Shown piece by piece: positions 8,783-16,802 of a stretch of 64,000 bases of DNA. The position numbers were made by a program, and so were the translations under genes. The stretch comes from Ciceribacter ferrooxidans (GTDB taxonomy: Bacteria; Pseudomonadota; Alphaproteobacteria; Rhizobiales; Rhizobiaceae). Every line of letters begins with the position of its first letter. The first letter of the stretch is position 1. A model generated the notes under the pieces. It saw only the letters and a list, made by a program, of their open reading frames with translations. It was not told the origin of the DNA and ran no database searches. The stretch lies in contig NZ_SDVB01000106.1 of assembly GCF_004137355.1 (NCBI RefSeq), forward strand, positions 62,001 through 126,000. The letters are read 5' to 3'.

Positions 8783-9388
8783 TCAGGATACGTCACCCCG
8801 GCGTCCTCCGCTCACCGTACAATCGAGGTTGGACAGCAGCCCGTCCTGAAGACCGTAGATCCAGCCGTGGATAGAGACATCCTTCCCTGCTTTCCAGGCC
8901 TCCTGCATCGTCGGCGTGCGGGCAAGTCGTTCGACCTGCGCGGCGATGGAGGCTTCGCACAGCCGGTCGAGGTCCTCCTCGCTCCAGCATTCGCGACACT
9001 CAAAGCGATTGTCGGCCACGTCGCGAACCGGCTGCAGCCAATGATCGATCAGCCCGAAGCGCTCTCCGCTTACTGCGGCCCGAATGCCGCCGCAGCCGTA
9101 GTGCCCGCAGATGATGATGTGCTTCACGCCCAGTTGGTTCACGGCATATTCTACGACCGACAGCATGTTGAGGTCGGCCGGATGGATCAGATTGGCGACA
9201 TTGCGGTGCACGAACACCTCGCCCGGTTCGAGGCCGGCGATCACATTGGCCGGCACGCGACTGTCGGAACAGCCGATCCACAAGTAGTCCGGCGCCTGCA
9301 GCTTCGAGAGGCGCTCGAAATAGTCCGCCCTCTCTGCCTTGCGCTCTGCAGACCATGCTCTGTTGCGGATAAAAAGGTCTTCGATCAT
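8783..9388 (-). CDS. Beta-class carbonic anhydrase
   Basis: This 201-residue enzyme interconverts CO2 and bicarbonate. The zinc site is complete: Cys40, Asp42 and Arg44 in CSDSR, and His96 and Cys99 in HYGCGG. The start MIEDLFIRNRAW is typical of proteobacterial beta-CAs, and a GGAG lies 9 bases before this ATG, so the longer frame beginning near 9487 is rejected. The gene is divergent from the nsrR-cco block and convergent with nothing close by. It may supply bicarbonate for carboxylation or anaplerosis, but no local link is proven. Confidence 0.93.
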   Translation of the reverse strand: MIEDLFIRNRAWSAERKAERADYFERLSKLQAPDYLWIGCSDSRVPANVIAGLEPGEVFVHRNVANLIHPADLNMLSVVEYAVNQLGVKHIIICGHYGCGGIRAAVSGERFGLIDHWLQPVRDVADNRFECRECWSEEDLDRLCEASIAAQVERLARTPTMQEAWKAGKDVSIHGWIYGLQDGLLSNLDCTVSGGRRGDVS

Positions 9389-9565
9389 GACGACGCTCCG
9401 CTTCTGATTGACTGGGGGTCTATTCCCTCGAAAAATGACATCTGTCAAATCCGTAATCCGTCGCAAGCGGGGTCCGAGCACGGCCATTCCGGGCGTCGGA
9501 CAGGGGCTGTGTCCGCTCCTGCGACGTTATTGCACTTTCATGATCGGGCATCCTGCGTTAAAAGT

Positions 9566-9580
9566 GGTATTTCAAATACC
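9566..9580. promoter_or_regulatory. NsrR-type operator palindrome
   Basis: GGTATTT-C-AAATACC is a perfect 7-bp inverted repeat with a one-base centre, 41 bases before the nsrR start codon. The core GTATTT-N-AAATAC matches the known NsrR box pattern (ATGTATTT-N-AAATACAT) in its inner positions. Its place upstream of an NsrR-like gene suggests autoregulation, and possibly control of the downstream cco genes. Confidence 0.7.
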
Positions 9581-9621
9581 CATTTTATTTCGGCTACGGC
9601 CCTGCCTCCGGAAATCACCCC

Positions 9622-10068
9622 ATGCGAATGACCCTCCACACCGACTATGCCTTGCGCATGCTGATCTACATCGCGACCCGGCCGGATCGCACATGCACGG
9701 TCATGGATGTCGCCGAAGCTTACGAACTCTCGCGCAATCATCTCATCAAGGTGGCACAGACGCTACGCGACCTCGGCCTTCTGGAGACGACCCGTGGCCG
9801 GACGGGGGGACTGCGATTGTTGAGGCCGCCGGGGGAAATCGGAATCGGCGCGCTGGTTCGGGCAACAGAAGAAGAGTTCTCCTTGGCCGAATGCATGCAG
9901 ACCTGCGGCAGGCCTTGCGCCATTTCGCCGGCCTGTCGGCTCAAAGGATTGCTGCATGAGGCGCTGTCCGCCTTCCTCGTGGTCCTCGACAAATACACAC
10001 TCGCCGACCTCGTGCGCAACAAGTCCGCACTTGGTCCGCTGCTCGGCATTGATGCCGCGATCGCCTGA
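9622..10068 (+). CDS. nsrR: Rrf2-family nitric-oxide-sensing repressor NsrR
   Basis: The 148-residue protein has the Rrf2 winged helix (MRMTLHTDYALRMLIYIA at the start; LSRNHLIKVAQTLRDLG as recognition region). The cysteine cluster Cys91, Cys95, Cys99 and Cys105 ends in the NsrR-type PACRLKGLLHEAL signature, which fits a 4Fe-4S cluster that reacts with NO. The C-terminus (FLVVLDKYTLADLV) also follows NsrR more than IscR or RirA. It sits 21 bases before ccoN in the same direction, with a matching palindrome upstream. It probably represses its own operon until NO is present. Confidence 0.85.
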   Translation: MRMTLHTDYALRMLIYIATRPDRTCTVMDVAEAYELSRNHLIKVAQTLRDLGLLETTRGRTGGLRLLRPPGEIGIGALVRATEEEFSLAECMQTCGRPCAISPACRLKGLLHEALSAFLVVLDKYTLADLVRNKSALGPLLGIDAAIA

Positions 10069-10089
10069 TCTACGAAAGGAAGACAGTTT

Positions 10090-11748
10090 ATGGTAACGGG
10101 ACTGACCGGTACGGAACGTCGCTTGGCCCTCGTCGTGCTCGGTATGCTCTCCCTCATCGGGCTTGCGATGGCCGTGGCCGGCCGCGGCGATCCGCTCGCC
10201 GCGCACGGCTACATCGTCCTCGTCTTCAGCCTCGGCCTGGGGTCTGCGGTGCTGTCGGTGGTCTTTGCGCCCGAGCCGCCGGCGAGCCGGCTTTCGGAGT
10301 ATTACGACGACCCGACACGGGTTGGAATCATACTGGCGCTCGCATGGGCCGTCGTCGGGATGTTCGTCGGCGTATGGATCGCAGCCCTGCTCGCCTGGCC
10401 GGAACTGACCTTCGTGGATTCGGCATGGGCGAGCTTTGGGCGCCTGCGCCCGATACACACGTCCGGCGTCATCTTCGGATTCGGCGGCAATGCGTTGATC
10501 GCCACCTCCTTCCACGTGCTGCAGCGTACCTGTCGCGCGCGGCTGCCGGATCAGTTCAGCCCCTGGTTCGTCCTGATCGGATACAACCTCTTCTGTGTCA
10601 TCGCCGCGACGGGCTATCTGATGGGCCTCACGCAGTCCAAGGAATACGCCGAACCGGAGTGGTACGCGGATATCTGGCTGGTCGTCGTCTGGGTCGTCTA
10701 TTTTCTGATCTACATTCGCACGCTGCAGCGGCGGAAGGAGCCGCATATCTACGTGGCGAACTGGTACTACATGGCGTTTATCCTCGTCGTGGCGGTGCTG
10801 CACATCGTCAACAACCTCGCGGTCCCCGTCTCCTTCGGCCATGCAAAGAGCTACTCGCTGTTTGCCGGCGTGCAGGATGCAATGACGCAGTGGTGGTATG
10901 GGCACAATGCCGTTGCCTTCTTCCTGACGGCAGGCTTCCTCGGCATGATGTACTACTACCTGCCGAAGCGGGCAGAGCGGCCGATCTTCTCCTACCGGCT
11001 CTCCATCGTCAGCTTCTGGGGCATCACCTTCATGTACATGTGGGCGGGCGCTCACCACCTGCATTACACGGCCTTGCCGCAATGGGTGCAGACGCTCGGC
11101 ATGACCTTCTCGATCGTGCTGCTGGTGCCGTCCTGGGCGTCCGCCGGCAATGCACTCGCCACCCTCAACGGCGCCTGGCACAGGGTTCGCGACGACGCGA
11201 CACTGCGCTTCATGATGGTTGCCGCGGTGTTCTACGGCCTTTCCACCTTCGAGGGCTCATTCATGGCCATCCGCGCCGTCAACTCGCTCTCGCATTATAC
11301 CGACTGGACCGTCGGCCACGTCCACGCCGGAGCTCTCGGCTGGGTCGCGATGATCACCTTCGGATCGATCTACGCTCTGGTGCCGTGGATGTGGAAGCAG
11401 GACCGCATGTACTCGCCCAAGCTGATCGAAGTCCACTTCTGGCTCGCCCTTGCCGGGACCGTCGTCTACGTCTTCGCGATGTGGAACTCAGGCATCATTC
11501 AGGGCCTGATGTGGCGAACCTATAACGACAGCGGCACGCTCGCCTATTCCTTCATCGACAGCCTGGTTGCCATGCACCCCTACTATATTGCCCGTGCGTT
11601 CGGGGGGCTTCTGTTCCTGACCGGCGCCGTCATTTGCGCTTTCAACGTAGGGATGACGATCCGGATGGCTCACAGGCGCCGCAAGGCCGAGGTTGACGGC
11701 GACGTGCCGCTCTATGCCGCGCCAGGCGTCACGCAGGCAGGAGAATAA
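10090..11748 (+). CDS. ccoN: cbb3-type cytochrome c oxidase subunit I
   Basis: This is the catalytic subunit of the high-affinity terminal oxidase in the inner membrane. The 552-residue protein has about twelve spans and the expected histidines: His123 (RPIHTSGV), the Cu-B ligands His272 (WYGHNAV) and His322/His323 (GAHHLHYT), and the heme ligands His409/His411 (VGHVHAGALGW). It is the first structural gene after nsrR, with AGGAAG as ribosome site. No FixK/Anr-type box (TTGAT-N4-ATCAA) is visible before it, which differs from most rhizobial fixNOQP operons. Confidence 0.95.
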   Translation: MVTGLTGTERRLALVVLGMLSLIGLAMAVAGRGDPLAAHGYIVLVFSLGLGSAVLSVVFAPEPPASRLSEYYDDPTRVGIILALAWAVVGMFVGVWIAALLAWPELTFVDSAWASFGRLRPIHTSGVIFGFGGNALIATSFHVLQRTCRARLPDQFSPWFVLIGYNLFCVIAATGYLMGLTQSKEYAEPEWYADIWLVVVWVVYFLIYIRTLQRRKEPHIYVANWYYMAFILVVAVLHIVNNLAVPVSFGHAKSYSLFAGVQDAMTQWWYGHNAVAFFLTAGFLGMMYYYLPKRAERPIFSYRLSIVSFWGITFMYMWAGAHHLHYTALPQWVQTLGMTFSIVLLVPSWASAGNALATLNGAWHRVRDDATLRFMMVAAVFYGLSTFEGSFMAIRAVNSLSHYTDWTVGHVHAGALGWVAMITFGSIYALVPWMWKQDRMYSPKLIEVHFWLALAGTVVYVFAMWNSGIIQGLMWRTYNDSGTLAYSFIDSLVAMHPYYIARAFGGLLFLTGAVICAFNVGMTIRMAHRRRKAEVDGDVPLYAAPGVTQAGE

Positions 11749-11750
11749 GC

Positions 11751-12485
11751 ATGAAGGAATTTTTCCATCGCAAGATCGAACGCAACGCGATCGGCTTCGT
11801 TCTGGCGATCGTCGGCGTCGCCTCAATCGGCGGGTTCGTCGAAATCGCCCCGCTGTTTACTATTCATGAGACGGTCGAGGCGGCGCCAGACATGCGTGTC
11901 TACACCCCGCTCGAGCTCGCCGGTCGCAACATCTATATCCGCGAAGGCTGTTACGCCTGCCACTCACAGATGATCCGGACCTTGCGCGACGAGGTGGAAC
12001 GTTACGGGCCGTACTCTCTTGCCGTGGAGTCGAAATACGATCACCCGATGCTGTGGGGCTCCAAGCGTACAGGGCCGGACCTTGCCCGTCTCGGCGGCAA
12101 ATACTCAGACGCCTGGCACGTAGCGCATCTCCTCAATCCGCGTGACGTCGTGCCGGAATCGGTGATGCCGCGCTACGGCTGGCTGAAGAGGAATCCACTC
12201 CGGATCGATGACCTCGGCGAGCACCTCGCGGCTCAGCGCGCGGTGGGAGCCCCCTACACGGACGCCATGATCGAAAATGCAACGGCCGACGCCCGGGGCC
12301 AGGCAGTACCGGACAGCCCTGAATCGTCCGGCGTGACGGAACGCTACGGCGAGGCGACCAATGTGCGCGCCTTCGACGGCAATCAGGGTGTGCTGACCGA
12401 GATGGACGCACTGGTCGCCTACCTCCAGGTCGTCGGTCAGCTGACGCAGGCAGCGCGGCAGGAAACCGCGGCGAAGGAGGACTGA
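11751..12485 (+). CDS. ccoO: cbb3-type oxidase subunit II, mono-heme cytochrome c
   Basis: The 244-residue protein has one N-terminal membrane anchor (about residues 14-34) and one heme c site, Cys67-x-x-Cys70-His71 (GCYACHSQM). It carries electrons from CcoP to CcoN on the periplasmic face. It starts two bases after the ccoN stop, and the GTG of ccoQ follows immediately. The length and the RYGPYSLAVESKYDHPMLWG block are typical of CcoO/FixO. Confidence 0.95.
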   Translation: MKEFFHRKIERNAIGFVLAIVGVASIGGFVEIAPLFTIHETVEAAPDMRVYTPLELAGRNIYIREGCYACHSQMIRTLRDEVERYGPYSLAVESKYDHPMLWGSKRTGPDLARLGGKYSDAWHVAHLLNPRDVVPESVMPRYGWLKRNPLRIDDLGEHLAAQRAVGAPYTDAMIENATADARGQAVPDSPESSGVTERYGEATNVRAFDGNQGVLTEMDALVAYLQVVGQLTQAARQETAAKED

Positions 12486-12486
12486 C

Positions 12487-12657
12487 GTGGAGTTCGACCA
12501 CAACAGTGTCGTCGCCTTTGTGAAGAGCTGGGGGCTTTTCTACCTCGTCGCCATGGCACTTGGGATTCTGATCTACGCGCTCTGGCCGGGCAACCGGAAG
12601 CGATTTGACCGCGCGAAGAAGAGCATCCTCGACAAAGACGATCGGCCGGGAGACTGA
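12487..12657 (+). CDS. ccoQ: cbb3-type oxidase subunit IV
   Basis: This 56-residue protein starts at GTG two bases after ccoO. It has a single membrane segment (SWGLFYLVAMALGILIYALW) followed by the basic/acidic tail NRKRFDRAKKSILDKDD. Both features are the classic CcoQ/FixQ pattern. CcoQ helps to stabilise the oxidase complex. Its place between ccoO and ccoP and the two-base gap to the next ATG support the call. Confidence 0.92.
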   Translation: MEFDHNSVVAFVKSWGLFYLVAMALGILIYALWPGNRKRFDRAKKSILDKDDRPGD

Positions 12658-12659
12658 GC

Positions 12660-13538
12660 ATGGCCAAAGAGAGACACGATCCCGCCACCGGGCGGTGCAC
12701 GACGGGACACGAATGGAACGGCATCGAGGAACTCGAAACGCCAATCCCACGGATCGTCCTGTTCTTTCTCGCCGTCACGACACTGATTGCAATCGGTTAT
12801 TGGATACTCATGCCCGCCTGGCCTTTAGGGGTAACCTACACGAAAGGGCTGCTCGGCATTGACCAGCGCAAGGTCGTCGCCAAACAGGTCGAGGATGCCG
12901 CGGCGGCCCGGGCCGCCTGGACCGACCGCATCGCCCAGGCGAGCCTCAGTGAAATCGCGGCAGATCCGGACCTGATGCGGCATGTGCGCGAGACCGGACG
13001 GACGCATTTCATCGACAATTGCGCCGCCTGTCACGGAACGGGAGGCACCGGTGGACCCGGATTTCCGAACCTTTCGGCGAAGGCCTGGCTTTGGGGTGGC
13101 GAACCGGAAGCCATCCTCGAGACGATCCGTGTCGGCATAAACTCCGCCCATGCGGAGACGCGGACCTCACAGATGCTGGCCTTCGGTCGGGACGGGACGC
13201 TCGAGCGTGAGCAGGTCCGTGCCGTCGCGGCTTACGTCCGCTCTCTCTCCGGCCTGCCGACGAGCGCCGACAACAAGGCCCTGATCCCTGCCGGCAAGGA
13301 GATCTTTTCGGCGAACTGCACGGCGTGTCACGGCGAGGACGCTCGCGGCAACACCGACATCGGCGCACCGAATCTCACCGACGAGACCTGGATCTACGGC
13401 AGCGACGCGCAAACCGTCTTCACCACGATCTATTCCGGACGACAAGGCCAGATGCCGAGCTGGGAAAGCCGACTTTCCCCAGTCGATAGGAAGCTGCTGG
13501 CACTTTATGTCGGCACTCTCGGAGAAGACCGCCAATGA
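12660..13538 (+). CDS. ccoP: cbb3-type oxidase subunit III, di-heme cytochrome c
   Basis: The 292-residue protein has an N-terminal anchor (IVLFFLAVTTLIAIGYWIL) and two cytochrome c domains with heme sites at Cys121/Cys124/His125 (CAACHG) and Cys220/Cys223/His224 (CTACHG). It accepts electrons from soluble or bc1-derived cytochromes. No ccoGHIS assembly genes follow, so maturation must use factors from another locus. The last bases overlap the next small gene. Confidence 0.95.
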   Translation: MAKERHDPATGRCTTGHEWNGIEELETPIPRIVLFFLAVTTLIAIGYWILMPAWPLGVTYTKGLLGIDQRKVVAKQVEDAAAARAAWTDRIAQASLSEIAADPDLMRHVRETGRTHFIDNCAACHGTGGTGGPGFPNLSAKAWLWGGEPEAILETIRVGINSAHAETRTSQMLAFGRDGTLEREQVRAVAAYVRSLSGLPTSADNKALIPAGKEIFSANCTACHGEDARGNTDIGAPNLTDETWIYGSDAQTVFTTIYSGRQGQMPSWESRLSPVDRKLLALYVGTLGEDRQ

Positions 13539-13744
13539 GTAAGGTCATGGAGAAGACCGGGCTGCGCGAGCGCCTCAACTGGCGTGTCGTCTCCTGGCTG
13601 CTTGTCGGCGTGGGTGCATTCGTCATTGTCGGGGCAAATGTCCACCTCGTCTACGTCGCAACAGGTAGTCAGTCCGCATGCGTGGATCACCTGAAGGCAG
13701 AAGGCAGCGACGGCACATATCGTGCCGCAGCGTCAGCCTGCTGA
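13535..13744 (+). CDS. Small membrane protein of the cco operon
   Basis: The 69-residue protein has one membrane span (WRVVSWLLVGVGAFVIVGAN) and a short tail with two cysteines. Its ATG overlaps the ccoP stop. No named family is recognised, although small single-span proteins at this place are common in rhizobial cbb3 operons. It could be a minor oxidase subunit or an assembly aid. Confidence 0.7.
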   Translation: MSKVMEKTGLRERLNWRVVSWLLVGVGAFVIVGANVHLVYVATGSQSACVDHLKAEGSDGTYRAAASAC

Positions 13745-13759
13745 GAGGAGCAAGAACAA

Positions 13760-14545
13760 ATGGGAACGACGCAGAAAACCGCCAACACGAGCATACCTCT
13801 CGCCGAGCAGCGACGACGTCACCTGCCCGCCAAGGCCGCGTTCGGCTGGCTTTCGGCAGGTTGGCGCGACCTCTGGCACAATCCGCTTCCGAGCCTCCTC
13901 TACGGCTTTGCCGTCTTCCTGCTCTCGGCTGCGATCGTCTGGAGCCTCTTTCGCCTTCAGCTCGACTATATCCTCTTTCCGGCTCTCGCAGGCTTTATGG
14001 TGGTCGGCCCGCTGGTCGCCATCGGTCTCTATCGCAAGAGCCGGGATATCGAAGAGGGTGTTCACCCCAGCCTCGGACGCATGGTCCTCGTAAAGGCCGC
14101 CTCCGGTGCGCAGGTCTGGTACACGGGCGCTATCCTCTGCCTGCTGATGCTGGTCTGGATGCGCGCAGCCGTCATCATCTACGCGCTCTTCATGGGATTG
14201 CGCCCCTTTCCGGGACTGGACCGTATCGTGACAACGCTCTTCACGACGACCGAAGGACTGGGGATGATCCTCGTCGGCACCGTGGTCGGCGGGCTTTTCG
14301 CCGCCTTCTCCTTCGCCATCAGCACATTCGCCATCCCGATGCTCCTAGCCGAGCGGACGGACGCTTTCACGGCGATGGGCACAAGCATCTCGTTCGTCTT
14401 CCGCAATCTGCCGGTCATGCTCGTCTGGGGCGCAATCGTGCTTGCACTGAGCGTCATTGGCATCGTCACGGGGTTTCTCGGGCTCATCATCATCTTTCCG
14501 CTGCTCGGCCATGGCACCTGGCACAGCTACAAGGCAATCCGATGA
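13760..14545 (+). CDS. DUF2189 integral membrane protein
   Basis: This 261-residue protein has about six spans and the DUF2189 pattern: WRDLWHNPLPSLLYGFAVFLLS at the start, FPALAGFMVVGPLVAIGLYRKS in the middle, and the closing GLIIIFPLLGHGTWHSYKAI. The role of the family is not established; members are often found near oxidase or denitrification genes. It starts 15 bases after the previous stop (GAGGAG ribosome site), and its stop overlaps the globin start (ATGA). Confidence 0.85.
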   Translation: MGTTQKTANTSIPLAEQRRRHLPAKAAFGWLSAGWRDLWHNPLPSLLYGFAVFLLSAAIVWSLFRLQLDYILFPALAGFMVVGPLVAIGLYRKSRDIEEGVHPSLGRMVLVKAASGAQVWYTGAILCLLMLVWMRAAVIIYALFMGLRPFPGLDRIVTTLFTTTEGLGMILVGTVVGGLFAAFSFAISTFAIPMLLAERTDAFTAMGTSISFVFRNLPVMLVWGAIVLALSVIGIVTGFLGLIIIFPLLGHGTWHSYKAIR

Positions 14546-15009
14546 AAGGCCGCCCCGCTCCTGAACGAACGATCGTCATCGACGGGAAGCCGCTTCCCGC
14601 AGTGCTCGACGAAGCGATGGTTCATTCCGTTGTCCACGGATTCTACGACAGAATTCGCAAGGATGAACTGCTGGCTCCGATCTTCGATGGTGCCATCCCA
14701 CCGCAAGACTGGCCGTCACATCTCGACAAGATGTGCGCCTTCTGGTCCGCCACACTTCTTCGCACCGACCGGTATGATGGCCGCCCGCTGCCGGCCCACC
14801 TTGCCATCCCAGAATTGGCGGAGGAGCATTTCCGTCGATGGTTGTCGCTGTTTCGAGACACTGTCGAGCAGCTCTGCCCACCTGAGGTGGCAAATCTCTT
14901 CCTCGATCGGGCGCTTCGCATCGCCCACTCCTTTCGTCTTGCAATCGCCTTTCATCGCGGTGAAGATTCTATGCGGATCGTTCCGATTTCGCGTGACGCG
15001 CTGTCCTGA
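14542..15009 (+). CDS. Group III truncated hemoglobin
   Basis: The 155-residue protein shows the class III truncated globin pattern: FYDRIRKDELLAPIFDG, the PPQDWPSHLDKMCAFWSATLLRT block, and HFRRWLSLFRDTV carrying the proximal histidine. It probably binds NO or O2 with high affinity in the cytoplasm. The coupled start with DUF2189 and its position at the end of an nsrR-headed operon argue for a part in NO handling or oxygen delivery to the oxidase. Confidence 0.85.
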   Translation: MKGRPAPERTIVIDGKPLPAVLDEAMVHSVVHGFYDRIRKDELLAPIFDGAIPPQDWPSHLDKMCAFWSATLLRTDRYDGRPLPAHLAIPELAEEHFRRWLSLFRDTVEQLCPPEVANLFLDRALRIAHSFRLAIAFHRGEDSMRIVPISRDALS

Positions 15010-15027
15010 CATCGTGGAGGTCGCGGC

Positions 15028-15098
15028 TCTCGAAGGACACGGGTTTCCCTGACGCTTCCGATGACGCAAGTCGCCCGTGTCTCGATGCGCCTTCGAGA
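15028..15098. repeat. Palindromic intergenic repeat, RIME-like
   Basis: Nested inverted arms are present: TCTCGAAGG (15028-15036) pairs with CCTTCGAGA (15090-15098), and the adjacent ACACGGG (15037-15043) pairs with CCCGTGT (15074-15080), leaving a 9-base bulge on the right arm. The size and mosaic palindromic form resemble the short intergenic elements scattered through rhizobial genomes (RIME class). Assignment to a named class is from memory only. It sits between the globin gene and the sigma promoter and may also end transcription of the cco operon. Confidence 0.6.
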
Positions 15099-15114
15099 AT
15101 GACGCGCAAAGGCC

Positions 15115-15145
15115 GGAACCTTTCGTCCCGGCCGGCATCCAATGC
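15115..15145 (+). promoter_or_regulatory. Likely ECF-sigma autoregulated promoter
   Basis: GGAACC (-35) is followed after nine bases by GGCCGGCATCCAATGC, ending 22 bases before the sigma start codon. The same two blocks at the same spacing occur before the DUF4142 gene. GGAACC-type -35 boxes are characteristic of ECF sigma factors, so this is most likely the sigma factor's own promoter. Confidence 0.7.
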
Positions 15146-15167
15146 CGGACGAACGGAGAATAGAGCC

Positions 15168-15857
15168 ATGTCACCCTTGCAGATGCCCATGCTTCCCACC
15201 GGCGCCGAGGCCGAGGCCGACCTCGTACGGCGAGCCATTTCCGGCGACGTGCAGGCCGTCAGGGCGATCATTCGCACGCACAACCAGCGCCTTTACAGGT
15301 TGGTGCGAGCCGTCATCCGCAGCAATGCTGACGCGGAGGATGTGCTGCAGGAGGCCTATCTGAGTGCGTTTTCCAATCTCAACCGCTTTGCTGGAGACGC
15401 CTCCCTGTCGACGTGGCTTTCGCGGATCGCCCTCAATGCCGCCCTGGCACGGCTGCGCGCGCAAAAACGCCTGAAACGCGCAGCGCCGGCACGACCTTCG
15501 ACAGATGCAGACATTCTTCCCTTCCCGGGCTCCCTCCCCACAGCCGATCCGGAGCGCATCATGGCGCAGCGACAACTTCTCAGTCTCGTGGAAGAGGCGA
15601 CCGACGCGCTTCCCGAAACCTTCCGCCTCGTTTTCGTGACGCGGGTCATCGAAGGTCTGAGCGTCGAGGAAACCGCATCCCTGCTCGACATACCGATCGC
15701 CACCGTCAAATCGCGGCTCCACCGCGCTCGCAGGCTGATCAGGAGCCGTCTGGAGGAGCGGATCGGGCCCGTCATGACGGACGCCTTCCCCTTTGCGGGC
15801 ACACGCTGCGACCGATTGATGGAAACCGTCATCGCAAGACTCGGTCTGACAAAATAG
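15168..15857 (+). CDS. ECF-type RNA polymerase sigma factor
   Basis: The 229-residue protein has sigma region 2 (LVRRAISGDVQAVRAIIRTH ... DAEDVLQEAYLSAFSNLNRF ... LSTWLSRIALNAAL) and region 4 (LPETFRLVFVTRVIEGLSVE, then ETASLLDIPIATVKSRLHRAR). No region 1 or 3 is present, as expected for an ECF factor. The ATG at 15168 is chosen because the upstream in-frame ATG (15099) lies before the likely promoter; a GGAG precedes the chosen start. No adjacent anti-sigma gene is recognisable, which is unusual. A twin of its promoter precedes the next gene. Confidence 0.9.
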   Translation: MSPLQMPMLPTGAEAEADLVRRAISGDVQAVRAIIRTHNQRLYRLVRAVIRSNADAEDVLQEAYLSAFSNLNRFAGDASLSTWLSRIALNAALARLRAQKRLKRAAPARPSTDADILPFPGSLPTADPERIMAQRQLLSLVEEATDALPETFRLVFVTRVIEGLSVEETASLLDIPIATVKSRLHRARRLIRSRLEERIGPVMTDAFPFAGTRCDRLMETVIARLGLTK

Positions 15858-15859
15858 CG

Positions 15860-15890
15860 GGAACCTCCACGACTGGCCGGCATCAAATGC
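15860..15890 (+). promoter_or_regulatory. Likely ECF-sigma-dependent promoter of DUF4142 gene
   Basis: GGAACC (15860-15865) is followed by nine bases and GGCCGGCATCAAATGC (15875-15890). This differs by one base from the block before the sigma gene and has the same spacing. It lies 54 bases before the DUF4142 start codon and starts immediately after the sigma gene stop. Confidence 0.7.
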
Positions 15891-15944
15891 AGTGCCAACC
15901 GAAAACAAGCGCCCACGCATAATGCCGGCGCCAAGGAGACCCCG

Positions 15945-16466
15945 ATGAAAACGCTTATCGCCGCGGCCGGTGCCGCCTGCCTCATGCTCATTGCCCCGCT
16001 CGCCTCGGCCGCCGACGCGCCGAGCGATCCTCAGATCGCTCATATCGCCTACAGCGCCGGCGTCATCGACGTCGAAGCTGCCAAGCTCGCCCTTTCCAAG
16101 ACGACCAATGCGGATGTCAAAGCCTTTGCAGAGTCCATGCAGAAGGACCATGAGGCGGTGAATGACATGGCACTCGCGCTCGTGAAGAAGCTGAACGTCA
16201 CGCCCGAGGACAATGCCACAAGCCAGGCGCTTGCCAAGGTCGCCGAGGACAAACGTGCAGAACTCGCCAAGCTCGACGGCGCTGCCTTCGACAAGGCCTA
16301 TATCGAGAACGAGGTCGCCTACCACAAGCAGGTCAACGGAGCACTCGAGACCGTGCTGATACCCTCGGCACAGAACGCCGAGTTGAAAGGCCTGCTCGAG
16401 ACCGGCCTCAAGCTCTTCCAAGGCCACGAGCAGCATGCCGAATACGTCGCGGCAGGTCTGAAATGA
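15945..16466 (+). CDS. DUF4142 secreted protein (ferritin-like fold)
   Basis: The 173-residue protein has a clear signal peptide (MKTLIAAAGAACLMLIAPLA, then SAADA). The mature part is helical and fits DUF4142: VEAAKLALSKTTNADVKAFA, MQKDHEAVNDMALALVKKL and the later AYHKQVNGAL. Family members have a four-helix ferritin-like fold and are found in the periplasm; their function is unclear. The promoter twin upstream ties it to the sigma factor. Its stop overlaps the cupredoxin start. Confidence 0.85.
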   Translation: MKTLIAAAGAACLMLIAPLASAADAPSDPQIAHIAYSAGVIDVEAAKLALSKTTNADVKAFAESMQKDHEAVNDMALALVKKLNVTPEDNATSQALAKVAEDKRAELAKLDGAAFDKAYIENEVAYHKQVNGALETVLIPSAQNAELKGLLETGLKLFQGHEQHAEYVAAGLK

Positions 16467-16795
16467 CCGCAACCCTCATCCGTCGCAGAAGCCTTCTGCT
16501 TGCCGGACCGATGCTATTGACCGTCCAAGCGGTGGCCAAAGCGCACGACGGCACGGTGCATGTCGCCGTCGAGAAGCTCGCTTTCACCCCCGCTGAAATC
16601 GAGGTGGGGGTCGGTGAGACCATCGAATGGACCAACCGGGATCCCTTTGCGCACACCGCCACGGTCAAGGGCGGCTGGGAGGTCCTGATCCCACCTGGAA
16701 AATCGGCGACACATGTGGTCGCGCCGGGTGACACCGTGGACTACTTCTGCCGATGGCACCCGAACATGAAGGGGCGGATCAAGGTCATCGCCTGA
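16463..16795 (+). CDS. Cupredoxin (amicyanin/plastocyanin-like)
   Basis: The 110-residue protein has an RRRSLLLAG leader that suggests Tat or Sec export, and a type 1 copper site: His64 (PFAHTAT), Cys96, His99 and Met102 (CRWHPNM). It is a small periplasmic blue copper protein, probably an electron carrier or copper/oxidant scavenger. The ATG overlaps the DUF4142 stop, so the two are one transcript under the likely sigma promoter. Confidence 0.88.
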   Translation: MTATLIRRRSLLLAGPMLLTVQAVAKAHDGTVHVAVEKLAFTPAEIEVGVGETIEWTNRDPFAHTATVKGGWEVLIPPGKSATHVVAPGDTVDYFCRWHPNMKGRIKVIA

Positions 16796-16802
16796 GAAGA
16801 GA

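Noticed and set aside
9763..11181. Long minus-strand open frame of 472 codons
   Set aside because: It lies opposite nsrR and ccoN, has no family resemblance, and its amino acid content reflects the codon bias of the sense strand.
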